Origin: Hemerocallis citrina
Lineage: Eukaryota > Streptophyta > Magnoliopsida > Asparagales > Asphodelaceae
Length of the DNA stretch: 64,000 bases
Direction: 5' to 3'
NCBI GenBank assembly: GCA_017893485.1
Contig: CM030362.1
Location: 180,217,166-180,281,165, forward strand
Under the pieces are notes generated by a model. The model saw only the letters and a list, made by a program, of their open reading frames with translations, searched no databases and was not told the DNA's origin. Position numbers and translations under genes: made by a program. Below are positions 12,216 to 24,328 of this stretch, in pieces. The number at the start of each line of letters is the position of its first letter. The first letter of the stretch is position 1.

Positions 12216-12282
12216 AGAGTGGCTGAGAGCATCTAATGCTCTCGGCCGCTGTTCTTTATTTTTAAAAAATGAAACAAAAGTA

Positions 12283-12372
12283 TGGTGACCAGAGGATTCG
12301 AACCAGCAACCTGAGATCCGAACCTACTGTAGCGAGTAGAGTCATCCCAACCATTTGAGCTATGCGCTCGGG
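12283..12372 (-). other. tRNA-like / SINE-like Pol III box pair 2
   Basis: The minus strand has an A-box-like ATAGCTCAAATGGTTGGG (12346-12363) and a canonical B box GGTTCGAATCC (12294-12304), ending GGTCACCATA. The acceptor-stem halves do not pair, so this is not a working tRNA gene. A tRNA-derived promoter or SINE head is more likely. It sits 80-90 bp from the first box pair, inside the same LTR. Confidence 0.5.
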
Positions 12373-13859
12373 TTGTCAATGGTGCAACTCTAAGTTCACT
12401 TAAATCAATTCTCTCTGTTATTAAAACATTTCGATCTTCAACTAGTCCTCATTTCACTTTGCTTTTATAAAATTTTATTATAAATTTCCAGATTGACTAA
12501 CATCATCATAAATTATATTCCAGTATATAGAAAATAATTTTTTCAACAATTAAAACATATTTTTTCATACAATTATTTCGAATTCTAAATTATCACTACA
12601 CATTTCTTTTTTTTTTTTTTTGACATTTCTTAACAATTAATATCACTAATCTCTTTATTAGCAAACTTCATATTAATTTTCTGTTTTTAATCATTTACCA
12701 AGCATACAAATCTATATTTTAATTCATTCATTCCAATAAAACACAAAGATTCATTTAAACACATAAAGTAGCATTGTTAATCTACTAATTTTTGTGTATA
12801 ATTCTTGATGTAGATAATGAGATTTTCCGCAAGCAATCCATGGCCATATTCAATTCACACAAAATTTGGACTTTACTAATGGAACCACATACAATTTCAC
12901 ATCCACATTTCAATCAATCCATAGGTCATTTTTCCAATTAAATGCGTACTCTTATTAATATTTTTCATGCTTCATTCATTCAAATCTAGCATGCATTCCT
13001 AATTAGAAATATAGAAAATTTACCCACCTTATTGAAGAAAAGTACAATTTAGCAACCTCCTAAACGAATGTTCTTGCAAACGAACGATCCTCCTCCTAGA
13101 AGCGCGCACTCGAGCCTCCAAGCACACCAAAACCGAGAGCTTTTCTTCTTGTTAGTCGGCCTCTCCCCTTCTTGATTGATGAAAGCACAACTCTCCCACA
13201 CAATCTCAATCTTTTACTCACTTACTAACTACTAGATAATGTATTTTGAACTATAGGTTAGCACAAGAATACTAGCCAAAGGGGGGGGGGGGGGTATTTA
13301 TACTAAAAAAAATAGGAGAATGGATGGCTAAGATTGAAGTAGGAGTTAGGAACAAATGGCTAAGATTTAAGGAGGAGTTACACTAACTACCCATGATCAA
13401 GTAACCACTACCACCATGACTCCACTCAAAATTTTGATTTCCCTCCTAAAAGCTCCAACCGGCCATGCCTTGTGCATATTGCACGTGTACATGTAGTGCA
13501 CGTGCATGCAGCTTGGTCTCCATTTAAAAATTTGTACATTATATTTTACATAAAAAAAATCTTTAAATTGTATCCTACGTACATTACAAGTTGTATAAAA
13601 TAGCTCATGGGCTTTAGTTTATGGGCCAAAATAATAATTATAAAAGAAAATAAATGAATTAAATTTTTGGCTTTAAGAAGAAAAGGCTTTTTGTCTAATT
13701 GAAAGAAGGCTTTGTATAAAATAATTAAAAGCACATATTTAAATATCTATACTCATCATGATGAAAATATTTACCCAAAAAAATATTGCACGTGCACACT
13801 ACGTGCAAAATAAATTAATTTTCATTAAATAAAAATTCGGGGCATTACAACAGGGTGCA

Positions 13860-14250
13860 TGTAACATGTGACAGGTATCAGGTAGCATGCAAGCAGGTAA
13901 ACATGTAACAGGTGTCAAGTAGCATGTATAGGTAAACATGAATATACAGGTGATTATGTTATTCTCAAGTCTTGTATTTAATCCTATCTAGGTAGCACTT
14001 CATGCGTCCCAAATTTTACCACATGGTTGCTACTTACATGCAGGTTATGTTTAGATCTAATAGTGGGTTTCTATAGGGCCGTGTACTCAGGCGTCATGCA
14101 CAGGTAACAGGTAACAGGTTCATGAATCAGGTAGTAACATAACAGGTTATGAATCAAAGCAAAAAGTACAACAAGTTCATGAATCAACATAAAATAAAAC
14201 AAGTTCATGAATCAAACATAAAGTGGAAAACACAGGCCCCCTTTGAGTAC
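13860..14250 (-). repeat. minisatellite region of LTR A
   Basis: Degenerate short repeats built on ACAGGTAAC/CAGGTATCA (13850-13960) and on CAGGTTCATGAATCA (14100-14220). The second block is bracketed by GTGTACTCAG (14081-14090) and TTGAGTACAC (14243-14252), an almost perfect inverted pair. The same bracket encloses different repeats in LTRs B and D. Confidence 0.6.
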
Positions 14251-16743
14251 ACATACCTATATTGTCCACTACTAAGGTCTTTCCCTTAACCCCCAGCTTG
14301 GTTACTTGTTATTATTATTATCAAAACAGGCATATGTGCACAAAACAGGGCAAGAAGAACATAGCAAGAACAAGAGACAGATTCAGTTCGGACAAAAACA
14401 TGCACGGGTGACAAACAACTCATAATAGGCTAGGAAAACGAGACTTTCAATTCTGGACAGCAAGACATGACTGCACCAAAACCAAGATTCCTGTTGCCAC
14501 AAGAATACAAATCTAGATCCATCAGAAAATCTAGAAAATAGACTCTTGGCCGAATCCAACACTATACACAAGTCATATAACAGCTACAGAAACAGGGCTC
14601 AAAACAGCGTTTTATACAGAATTCATGTTCAGCCAGAAATCGCAAAGTTGTATTTATCAGCATGAAAATAGCATAAAAACTTACTAATTAAATCCAAAAA
14701 AAATCTGGAAGATTTTCTAGTATGTCTAGTATCAGCAAATAAATTTTCATAATATTCCATTAAAGATAGCATAGTCAAATAAATTCGGAAAACGGAAAGA
14801 TACAACTATGAATATGAAATTTTAGACACAATAGTACTAAAACATCAATGGATCACAAAGTATAACTTGAAATCCAAATTCGTCATAAGGGTTGTAAAAT
14901 AGACACAGCAGGTTACATTTCATATTCACAAAGTTTTGATCGATCGCGATTCGAAACAGGTTGAAAATATGGTTCTTTACTGATCAGCATGCAGTTTGGA
15001 AATATATTGGTTTGTTCACAAGCATGGAATAAATTATAAAAGTCATTAAATAAACCTACAAAAATTAGGGGTTAATCTCAGTCATGTTTAGTCATACCTA
15101 GAAAAATATTAGATCCAAATATTACTTTTAACATCAGTTTTAAAATAAATAATCATACAGCAAACTCATAAAACAGAATCTGGAAGTTTCAACACAGTTG
15201 CAGTAAAACAGCAATAACTCATACATCACAAATTGAAACTGAGATCTTTCGAAAGTTCTGAAAAATAGACAACACGAATCATATTCACAAAATAATTTGA
15301 TTTACTGACCTTAATAGGATCTAAAATACTGAACCAAAATAGGGTAGCAGCAAAATGAAATCTCTTCTCATGCATTTAGTCAAACACTCATATGCATTAA
15401 ATCCACATTAGAATAATGCAAAACATGGTATATTAGATATTCAAAACAACATGGTATGGATATTTAACAAGTTTGATACAAGATAACACAACTAATACAC
15501 CAAGTATGCAACAAATACACAACACATCATGGATCATGAAGCAACATACATACATGCATCAAGAGTCTAGTTAGATCTAGATTATTTTCATGTCGTGTGT
15601 GTGACAACTATGATGATGGATCAAGACTACGGATGGGTCAAACAAATGGAGTCAAAATTTAACAAGAGATCTTCATGAGAACAAATCCAAAACAAAAGCG
15701 GGACTACAGGAAGTATTTTGTACTTGTATGTACAACGAAAACCATACAAGTTACATGCCTTAGGGTCGCCGACGAATTCGATGACAAAATGAAAATAACA
15801 GGAATGGATCCTGGGCAACGAACACAACACAAACGAATCTTGACGTTGAAGAAGATGATCAAGATCACGAGCAGACGGCTAGATGCACTAGGAGATCAAC
15901 CGCATGCACACAAAGCAATGGCAGCCGGGGGATGCGCACTGCGACAGAAGGACGGCGGCGGACAGGCGGCAGTAGGAGGCTGCTGGCATCGGAAGTGGGG
16001 AAGGCCGAGAGGGGCATCGCGGTGGGATGGTGCTGCAGCTTCGGGAGGAGAAGGGGAGAGAGGGAGCTGCTATCGTCGTGGTGTATGGCACAGTAGCGAC
16101 AGGAGGTTACGAGGGCACTGGCAATGGGAGGTCGCGGCAGGCGGAGGCACAAGGCGGCAGTGCCGGGAGTGGGTAGGCCAGCGGGGTGTGAAGGTCGGGA
16201 TGCAAACGGGGAGAGATGGAGAGAGATGAGATAGTAGAATTAGGGTTTAAGAGATAGAGATTAGAGATAGAAGTATAACAAATTTTGTTGGGGTTTAATA
16301 ATGAGATTTAGGGTAAGTTGGGATTTGAAGAATCAAGAGAAGATAGGGGGAGGCATGATCTGACTGTTAGGCAGATGGAGAACGTGAAGAAATATCTGGG
16401 GGAGACTGAGTAAAAGAAGAGGGTATTGGGTAGCGGGTTAGGATCCAGTAGGACGGGTAATAAGGTTCAAATAAGGTAGACTGGGTAAAAATCGGACCCA
16501 ATAAGCCAGAAACAAATGAATAAGCAATTAGACCAAGAAATGAAATAGATTAGAATTAACAAATCATTAAAAAATAATTGGCAGACAGAATGAATCAAAA
16601 ATCACCAACGACAAGGAACAGAAAATTATATTGAGAATGAAGAACGAATACATGGTTCAAAAAAAAAGAATACGATCAGATAGAGTAAACTGGGAAGAAA
16701 AATACAGTACAAAAATACAAGAAATGGGATAACAAGAGTTACA

Positions 16744-17572
16744 AAAACTACAACATTTTCTCTCTTTTCTTCATTGTTGCCACCAGAATTTGTTTTCACC
16801 CTCATATATCATACAAGTAAAAACACAAAAAACCTATAGAATGCCCAGCTCAAATCCACATGCAAACTGCATTCTCAAGTCTCTATCTGTAATGGAGAGT
16901 CCGACTCCTTAAAACCCAACATACAATTAATCAAAATAATATCAAACACAGTTATTTTCTAGTGTATGATCCTTTCATCGACATGAAAATAATCACATCA
17001 CAAAACGCAAATTTCTGAGCATTTATTTTCATTTGTACAATGTTATACATTTTTTTAAAAAAATTGTTTAGCAAGCTTTTTTGTCTGGGATTCCAATCCA
17101 TGCAAAAAAAAATAATCTCATATAGTGCATCGCTGAACGGACTCAAAAGCACTCGATCCATCAAAATTGACTCATTAACCTCTAGTGATAATGAGAAAAC
17201 TATTTCAAATTGTCGTGGGCAAGTTCAGAATTAATTAGGGAAACTCAAAATTCCTAGACCAACGAAAGCATCTAAAAGACCGAGTCTTCTTCGCCTTGAT
17301 CTAGAAAAAAATTATGTATTTCCAATAATACAACTCATAAAATTTTACTTCGCTCATCTCCGATGAGAAACATGACTCAAAACACATAAAATAGGCCAAA
17401 ATACACTCAAAATTAGACCTGTTTAACCACTTAATGGGTCGGGTAAGGGTCTAGTCAACCTGTTTGACCAGGTCAAGACCCTCGTCAAACAGATCAACCA
17501 AACATAGGTTCGGGTCTAGTCAGATTTTCCCAGAAAACCCAACCCCGCTTCCCAAAACCCACTTTCCTTTAA
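16744..17572. other. unassigned sequence between LTR A and the MITE-like element
   Basis: AT-rich up to about 17400, then a GGTC/GACC-rich stretch (17410-17530) resembling the region near 36110-36150 on the far side of the MITE-like element. I see no convincing gene. Confidence 0.4.
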
Positions 17573-18026
17573 GGGTAGTTTGTTTGGATGTAGATTTACT
17601 GTAGCAAGGGAGGAATACTGTAGCGAAATTAAATAATTGGATTTAATTTCTTGTAATAGCTTTGACTGGATGTAGATTTACTGGAGTAGGAATAATTTTC
17701 TTTGAAAAAACAGCTTTGTTTGAGTTGTAAGAACACTGTAGCGATCGTAATTTAAAATATTTTTTTGATCTTTTGTTTTATTTGAAATTAATCTCAATTA
17801 ATTAGATTTAAAACTAATTAAACTAAAAAATCAAAACTAAAAAAAAACCAAGCTAAATCAACTTAAAACCCAAAAAAAAAACTAAGCTAAAAAAACTGGA
17901 AAAAAACCGGAAGAAAAAAAAACAAAAAAACAAAAAAACCAAGGTAAAAAAGACTGAAACCTAAAACAAATAAGCTAAAAAAAACCCGCAGCTTTAATGC
18001 AAACTTGAAGTTTGAAGTGTGTTTTA

Positions 18027-18069
18027 GTCCCATATCGGTGGTGGATAGAGGGAGTTGGCTATTTAAATA
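18027..18069 (+). promoter_or_regulatory. snRNA-type USE plus TATA candidate
   Basis: GTCCCATATCG at 18027-18037 is one base off the plant snRNA upstream sequence element (RTCCCACATCG). A TATA-like TATTTAAATA starts at 18060. The gap is 22 bases, the short spacing described for Pol III-type plant snRNA promoters rather than the longer Pol II spacing. No snRNA is recognisable downstream. Confidence 0.4.
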
Positions 18070-18539
18070 CTATTTTGTGGAATTATACAATGACAAAATC
18101 TTAATAAGAAGTGGGGGGGGGGAGAGAATGAGCGGAATATATGATTAAAATATTATGAACAGTTGTCACAACCACGCATGCATGAATAATTTATTAATTA
18201 ACAGAAACAATTAAAACAAAATAAATATCTCAAATAGTTTTCAAATCTGGATCAAAAGATAAAACTCGGGACTATAGGCCCGTTACAAGATTCAAATAGC
18301 AAAAGAAATAAATAACTCAAAAACAAAATATTTAAAGTAAGTCTTTTCTTCAAGCGAAGCCTAGAACGTCTGCTCACGCAGCTCACCAATTCTAGCAGGC
18401 TCGTCTCCAAAGTCTGTATACATAAATATAAAAAAAGAAAAATAGAGAAAACAAGACAAACTCCCGTAGTTCAAGTTAGGGCCGCAAGTAGTACAAGCAA
18501 GGGTATGAAAACAAGTGCAAGAAATATGGAACAAGATTT

Positions 18540-19172
18540 GGAATCAATAATGTACATCATAATATAATAGGGATACAACAAGTAGTGGGATTCAAGAAAC
18601 TTGCTAGCAAGAAAGACAACTCAAGTGACAAGATTAGGTAACAAGTACTAGTAGTTGAACAAGTGGCAAGTGAATATGTAATGGTATCAAGCATCAAGTA
18701 ACAAGTATCACGTACAAGTGTCAAGTAACAAGTATCAAGTAGGGTATCAAGTGTGTACAAGTGACAAGTTAATCTTAAGTCTAATATTTAATTCTATCTA
18801 AGTAGCACTTCATGCATCCATACTTTTACTACATGGTTGCTACATACAATCAGTTATGTTTAGGCCTAGTAGTGAATTTTATAGGGCGGTGTACTCAGGC
18901 ATCAAGTATCAAGCAAGTATGGTTTATGAATACAAAAATAATGTAACAAGTTCACGAAAAGTGTTCGTGAATGCACTAACAAGTTCAAGAACCAACCGTG
19001 GGTTCATGAATACTCTGACAATACAACATGTTCATGAGCCAAGTAGTGGGCTCATGAATACACTCAAGATACAACAAGTTCATGAGCCAAGTAGTGGGCT
19101 CATGAATACACTCAAGATACAACAAGTTCATGAACCAAGTACTGAAAAACACGGGCTCCCTTCCGAGTACAC
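18540..19172 (-). repeat. minisatellites of LTR B
   Basis: One block (18590-18770) is built on CAAGTATCAAGT/AAGTGACAAGT. A second (18925-19140) is built on CAAGTTCATGAA and GGGCTCATGAATACACTCAA. The second is bracketed by GTGTACTCAG (18889-18898) and CCGAGTACAC (19163-19172). It corresponds in position to the minisatellites of LTRs A and D but uses different repeat words. Confidence 0.6.
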
Positions 19173-19483
19173 TTACCTATAATGTCCACTACTATAATCT
19201 TTCCCTTAAACCTCGGCTTGTTATTTATTATTATTATCAACCAAGCACGAAAGTGTGCGAAACAGGTCAAGTATACATGATCAAAAATAGGGAACAAGTC
19301 TAGTCTAGGTAGGATACATGTTCGAGGGTCAAAACAAATTAAAATATCAAGAACGACAAGAATTCCAAATCTGGATAGCATGACATTGCTGCACCAAAAC
19401 TGCGATTCCTATTGCTACAAGAATGCAAATGTGGATCCGTCATTAGATCTAGAAACTAGACTCCTGGCTGGTTCCAACGCATA

Positions 19484-20101
19484 TGATACCGCTGAATCTG
19501 GTGTGGGGGCAAACAGATAGTATTTGTGGATTCTTGGAAAACTTTGAATAGCAAACCTGTTACCTGTCCCGCCGGAGTTTGACCGTTGACTCCCGCCGTT
19601 TACCTGAAAAAAGTGCGAGACACCGGGGTTGATCCCGGCGACGCACCCTCCGACGCTCAAGTCAGTAATCAAGGAGATTATGAAAGAGCATAAATTGGCA
19701 AAAGATTGATTACCTCTTAATAGTGGTGGATGGGGGATATTTATAGTCGCCTTAGGGATCATATTAGGAATGTAATCCCTGTGATCTGATAAGGAATAAA
19801 ATCCTCGTAATCAGATAAGGAATGTGATCCCTGATTCCTGGTGAAAGGATAGATACGAATCAGGGCCATTGATTCGGCTGAATCAGAAACCCTAATTCTA
19901 TCCTGCTGGACTGGGTTCGTTTCGGGTTGGGACCCGTACCCAGTTGAGGCGGATCCGTTCGTGGGTTATTGGACCTTTGGAGAGGAGATCCAGTACCCGT
20001 CTCAGACCCGGTTGTAAGTGAAATTACCGTTTTACCCCTGGGCTTCAAGATTCGTGCCTGATTTGGACGGTTCCGATTTAACCCCATTTTTAGCCATATC
20101 A
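19484..20101 (-). repeat. 3' LTR of the Tat/Ogre-like element
   Basis: On the plus strand from TGATACCGCTG to GCCATATCA, 618 bp. It matches 33364-33980 with about 12 transitions, 3 transversions and one 1-base indel. The polypurine tract adjoins it at 20102. Confidence 0.93.
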
Positions 20102-20117
20102 CGAGCCCCCCACTCCC
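20102..20117 (-). other. polypurine tract
   Basis: Minus-strand GGGAGTGGGGGGCTCG lies immediately upstream of the 3' LTR start (TGATATGG). It primes plus-strand DNA synthesis in LTR retrotransposons. Confidence 0.85.
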
Positions 20118-20527
20118 GAAGACTGAGTTTGATCAGCCTTTGAGGAGTAGTTTTACTGTTTTAATGGCTGGCGGAGTTGTATCGGAGTCCAAATGGAAGG
20201 TTTTGAATCTTTGAAGGAGGTAATTGTAGTGATTTTTCAAGTTGGTCGCACTCTAAGTTGCTCTTGAGCTTTTTTGGATGTTTGGTGATTTTTATCTATT
20301 TTTTCGGTTTATTTATTTAATTTTGCGAAGTGTTAATCGGTCATTCGGGGGACTTAACAACACATTATAGGCAACAATTGTTCGTTCAGGGGCTCAAAAA
20401 TATACCCCCGAATTTATAATTATTTCCCAGAAGTTTTAGTTAATTTTCCCGAATTTTTAGTAATTTTTTCGCAATTTTAAATAAACAAAACGATTAAAAT
20501 AAATAAAAACTCATTTTTAATACCGAT
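20118..20527. other. AT-rich spacer next to the 3' LTR
   Basis: I see no gene or clear repeat. AT-rich at 20280-20520, between the PPT and the first ~200-bp repeat unit. Confidence 0.4.
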
Positions 20528-21590
20528 TTATGGCGTGTCGCGATCTGGGCCCTCCATCAGCTTCGAGCGCGATTTTCTTGGAGATCGGACGATCCCTGTT
20601 CCTCGGCAGATAGTTTCTTCGTATGAGAGGGTCGGCAGCTCGGCTCCTCGGCTCGGAATCTGCCGAGCTACGTGGCACGATCCTGAGCGTCCATCTCAGT
20701 GCGGATCCCCAAAAAATGCTATCTTGTCGTTTAGTGAACGTGGCAAGATCTGGGCTGTCCATCACGTTGAGCACGTTTTTTTGACAAGATCCAACGGCTG
20801 AGGAGGGTCGACGAAATTTTTCTCCATATGTGGGGGTCGGTTCCTCGGCACCTCGGTTCAGCTCCGTCTGCAACTCGGCTCGAAGCCTCAGGATCTGCCG
20901 AGCTACGTGGCGCGATCCTGAGCGTCCATCACGGCGTGAATCCCGAGGACGGGTTCAGATCACGAGAAAACGTTATTTTGTCGTTTTGTGGGCGTGGCGC
21001 TATCTGAACCGTCCATCAAGATTTGACGCAAATTTTGAAACGATCCAATGGTGATTCAGCCTCGGCAGAATTTTTCTCCATATGTGGAGGTCGGTACCTC
21101 GGCACCTCGGCTCGGTTAGAACGGATGTTCGGTGACACATCGAGGTGTTGATTGCCGAGGGGTGGAGTTGGGAGTTTTGAAGAGTCCTTGTCCTGAACCG
21201 TCGCCACCCTCTGACCCAGTAGCTCGGTTGCTTAGCCAAGCTGTTCGGTAGCTCGGCTATGCACACCGGTGACAGGCAGCTTAGAAGGGACGCGTGGCGC
21301 GATCCTGAGCATCCATCACGGCGTGAATCACGAGGACGGGGTTCAGATCACGAGAAAATATTATTTTGTCGTTTTGTGGTCGTGGCGCTATCTGAACCGT
21401 CCATCAAGATTTGACATGAATTTTGAAACGATCCACGGTGATTCAGCCTCGGAAGAATTTTTCTCCATATGTGGAGGTCGGTACCTCGGCACCTCGGCTC
21501 GGTTAGAACGGCGAGGACCACCGTGGGTTCAGCGGATCGTTCTTCCACCCAGTAGTTCGGTTGCTTAGCCAAGCTGTTCGGTAGCTCGGC
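20528..21590. repeat. diverged ~200-bp repeat units upstream of the antisense gene
   Basis: Units run from 'GCGATCCTGAGCRTCCATC' to 'TTTTTCTCCATATGTGG' and on to a TCGG-rich tail. The clearest copies are 20911-21123 and 21299-21512, about 389 bp apart. Degenerate copies lie at 20674-20872 and 20528-20640, and another on the far side of the antisense gene at 25360-25560. A TTAGCCAAGCTGTTCGGTAG box recurs at 21231 and 21565. These flank the antisense gene on both sides. Confidence 0.7.
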
Positions 21591-21709
21591 TAGACAATCC
21601 GATGGCTGAGTCATGGACTTAAGCGATTTGAAGAGTCTCTGCTTTGGCGTTTAGCCTTCCCATAGTGGGCCTTTAAATGCCCAAGGAACCCCAAACGTCG
21701 CTTTGAGGT

Positions 21710-21717
21710 TATAAATT
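21710..21717 (+). promoter_or_regulatory. TATA box of the antisense gene
   Basis: TATAAATT is followed 20-60 bases later by a CT-rich leader typical of plant start sites. It lies about 215 bp upstream of the probable start ATG at 21933, on the strand opposite to gag-pol. Confidence 0.55.
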
Positions 21718-21932
21718 TTCACCCCCTTCACCCCTTGGCTCATTCTTACTTTCACTCTCTAGTTTTTACTTTTACTCTCTGTGTGCTCTGCTAGCGGCGA
21801 TTTTAGCTCCAAGGCGGTTGCGTTAGCTGTCGCGTGGGCCAGGCGATTTCCGGCAAACTAATTCCGACCGTGAACGTCACTTCAAGGCCACGCCACATCA
21901 AGGTCAGTTTACTTGCCTTAGCTTTTTTAGAG

Positions 21933-24165
21933 ATGTCAAGGGTAGACTCGGGGAGTGAGGCCTCGTCCTCGGGCGATAGCGATGCCGAGGAGAGGAGGCG
22001 AATGGAGATCCGAAGAAAGGGGAAAGAGGTGGTCGGGCTGTTGGTGGCCGAGGTGAAGAAGAAGAAGAAGAGAGCAGTGGCCCGATCTCCTGTAGTCGAG
22101 GAGATCGTGGAGACCGAGAGGCGAGCCCCTGAGTCGGGCCGGTACCCTAGTGTACTGTCCGGTCATGCCGGAGTCAGGCAATACGAGGGTAATCTTCTGA
22201 AGAAGGCGATCGTAGGTCGGTCGGTAGTCTACGAGGAGAATAGCCCGGTCCTGACTACCGAGGTGGACGAGATTGCGTCGGTATTATCCGAGAAGGACCT
22301 GCTCCTGATCAGAAAAGGGTTCGCCATCCCTCCGGAGTACAAGCTGATCCTCCCCGGCCCTAGGATGCGAGCGAACTCCAAGCTGTCGCCGGATACGTGT
22401 GTGTTCGACTACGACTCGCTGAACGTCGGATTGTGCTTTCCTCTGCACCCCTTTGTGTTAGAGGTCCTCCAGTGGTACTGCCTGGCGCCGACCCAGTTTA
22501 TGCCGAACACCTAGCGTCACGTGAATGCTTTCTTGCTGCAGTGCCGCAACGCCGAGGTCGAGCCAGACATGGTGATCCTTCAGAGCATGTATCGGATTCA
22601 CCGGATGCACAAGACCGAGCATCGCTACTACCTGTCACCTCGGAAAGGCGTTAGGCTCATAGAGAATCCAGACTCGATAAAAGGTTGGAAGGAGAAGTTC
22701 TTTTTGTTGAGGGAGCCCTCGATGCTGAACATTCCGACTCGGTGGAAAGTAGAGGTGCCGAAGTTTGCAAGGGTCGACCCAGAACTGACAGCAGCCGAGG
22801 CGAAAGTGGCGGAGAAGATCATTGCTCTCCCAATGTTGAGCTGGAGGGAAATGACCGAGGAGGTGCTACACGGGTCGGGCCTTAGTCCAATCAACCCGAG
22901 TACGCTCCTGACATCTAGTAGTATTTTTTTCTAAGTTTCTTGCTCGTTTTTCTAACTTGCTGTTTGTTTTGTTGTTTGGAACAGAAGCTCTGAAGATGGA
23001 CTTCATGGGGATGATGAACGAGCGAGGCAAAGTTGCCGACGGAAGGAAAAGGAAGAGGCCAAGCACGACGGCTTCATCCGGCCGACCCTCTAAGGCTCCT
23101 TCGACAGTTGCTCCGCCTACTAGCGTTCCTGAGGCCCCCTCGCCAGCGGTGGTCGTCTCCGCTGACCCCTCGGCTCCTGTCGCGTCTGCCACGGCCGGTG
23201 AGGCCTTCAACATTTCGGCAGCGCTGTCTCTCGAGGCCCCGCCCCTGACCACTCAGGCCAAGGAGATCCTGACCGAGCAGCATAAGAAGCTGTTCATCCC
23301 AGACTGGCGAGTGAAGAACCATGACGGCTTCCTCGGGGACTCGCAGATGTGCATGCAAGCCGTCAACCACTTAGCGACCCCAAAGGATCGAGCCGCACTG
23401 AAGGCGGGGACGACTGGCGATGACACCTACGAAGTCGCTCGGTCGCTTGTGTCGGTAAGCTTTGCATTCATTGTTTTTGAGAATTTCTTAAGTCTGCCGT
23501 TCGGCTTTTACTTTGTTCTAACTCTCTTTTTCCTTCGGCAAGCCACTTGTCACTTCGGCCACCTCATCCAAGAGTTCGCCGAACAGGAGAGGGAGTTGAA
23601 GGCCGCTAGCGACAAGGACAGGGCTGAGAAGGCGAGGGCGGTTCGGCAGCTTGAGGCGGAGCAGAGACGCTCGGACGGCTTGGTGGTTCGGGTCGCCGAC
23701 CTCGAGGCAGGCCTGGAGCGAGCTAAGGGGCGGCTGGCCGAAGAGGTTGCCAAAGTAGCTAAGGCTGCCGAGGAGTTGGCGGCATCTGCGAAGGCACAGG
23801 AGGAGGCGAAGGCGGAGAAGGATGCTGCGGCGGCGAAGATAAGGGCGGAGGTTGAAGCCGAGGCGAAGGCGCACATGGCTTCTAACATGGAGAAGTCCTA
23901 CGAAAGGGCACTCGACCATGTCCAGGATCGCGTCCCCGGCTTCCAGAGAATTGGATATAGGCTGTGGCCCGGGGCCACGGTAGAGGGCGAAGAAGAGGAG
24001 GGCAAAGAGGAGGAAGACGACGAGGAGGAGGTGGCGCAGCAGGACGAGGGAGTGCATGTCGTCCCTGAGACGGTGGTGACCGACCCCCAAGCTGGGGCAA
24101 CGGGGGGCGATGGGCCGTCTGGCGCGGCGCCTGTGATCGACCCGCCGCCGCAGGTGGACCCTTGA
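21933..24165 (+). pseudogene. antisense additional gene: PF04195-like 'gypsy type transposon' protein
   Basis: The probable start MSRVDSGSEASSSGD follows an acceptor-like TTTTTTAG. An acidic/basic N-terminus (KKKKKR near residue 45) precedes a conserved domain reading IPPEYKLILPGP, CFPLHPFVLEVLQWYCLAPT, then YYLSPR and GWKEKFFLL. This is the pattern of the plant 'putative gypsy type transposon' family (PF04195). A TAG at 22512-22514 interrupts the domain where family members usually have Trp. An intron at 22918-22984 (GTAGTA...ACAG, 67 bp) joins in frame to ALKMDFMGMMNERGK. A second intron-like segment with GT...AG ends (23455-23542, 88 bp) would shift the frame, so its exact limits are open. 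The C-terminus is an Ala/Glu/Lys coiled coil (23570-23900) and an acidic Glu/Asp tail. Function unknown; it lies antisense to gag-pol. Confidence 0.7.
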
Positions 24166-24328
24166 TCTCCTCGTCTTCTTGTATTTTTGTTTTTCTCTAC
24201 TTTGAATGTAATGCCTTTTCGCGGACTGGCCACCGCTTCTGTTATGAATGAAAAAAAATTTGTTTCGATCTTGTCTAAGTGTTTTGTTCAGATTTTTAGT
24301 CTTTCAATGTGATGCCCTCGTTTTTCAG

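Larger units (their letters stand above)
10558..13849 (-). repeat. long solo LTR nested in A
   Basis: Starts TGTAACGCCCCGAATCC and ends ATTCGGGGCATTACA, 3,292 bp, flanked by ACAGG on both sides (10553-10557 and 13850-13854). A TATA box is readable on the minus strand near 13294-13305 (AGTATAAATACCC), so the LTR is minus-oriented like its host. ACAGG also recurs in the host minisatellite, which slightly weakens the target-duplication evidence. A G-run lies at 13281-13292. The LTR contains two tRNA-like Pol III box pairs (12128-12372). Confidence 0.75.
9956..16743 (-). repeat. long solo LTR 'A' (Tekay/Del-like), interrupted
   Basis: On the plus strand it starts CGTCACGCCCTGCTTCCC, the complement of the end seen at 57129, and ends GTTACA at 16743. 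Flanks ATAAC and AAAAC are a probable 5-bp target duplication with one mismatch. Without the nested insertion it is about 3.5 kb. Landmarks shared with LTRs B and D are the block at 13980-14090, the block at 14250-14310, and a GC-rich segment at 15900-16200 that in LTR D follows a TATA box. No internal retrotransposon sequence flanks it, so it looks like a solo LTR. The chromovirus assignment rests on length and TGTAAC...GTTACA ends. Confidence 0.65.

Noticed and set aside
12283..12372. Functional tRNA gene
   Set aside because: A and B boxes are present, but the acceptor-stem ends do not pair and no plausible anticodon arm could be drawn.
15675..16229. 184-residue ORF on the plus strand
   Set aside because: It is antisense to the C-rich leader of LTR A. 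Composition explains the lack of stops.
18027..18130. A U3, U6 or other snRNA gene behind the USE/TATA
   Set aside because: The sequence after the expected start does not resemble any plant snRNA I know.
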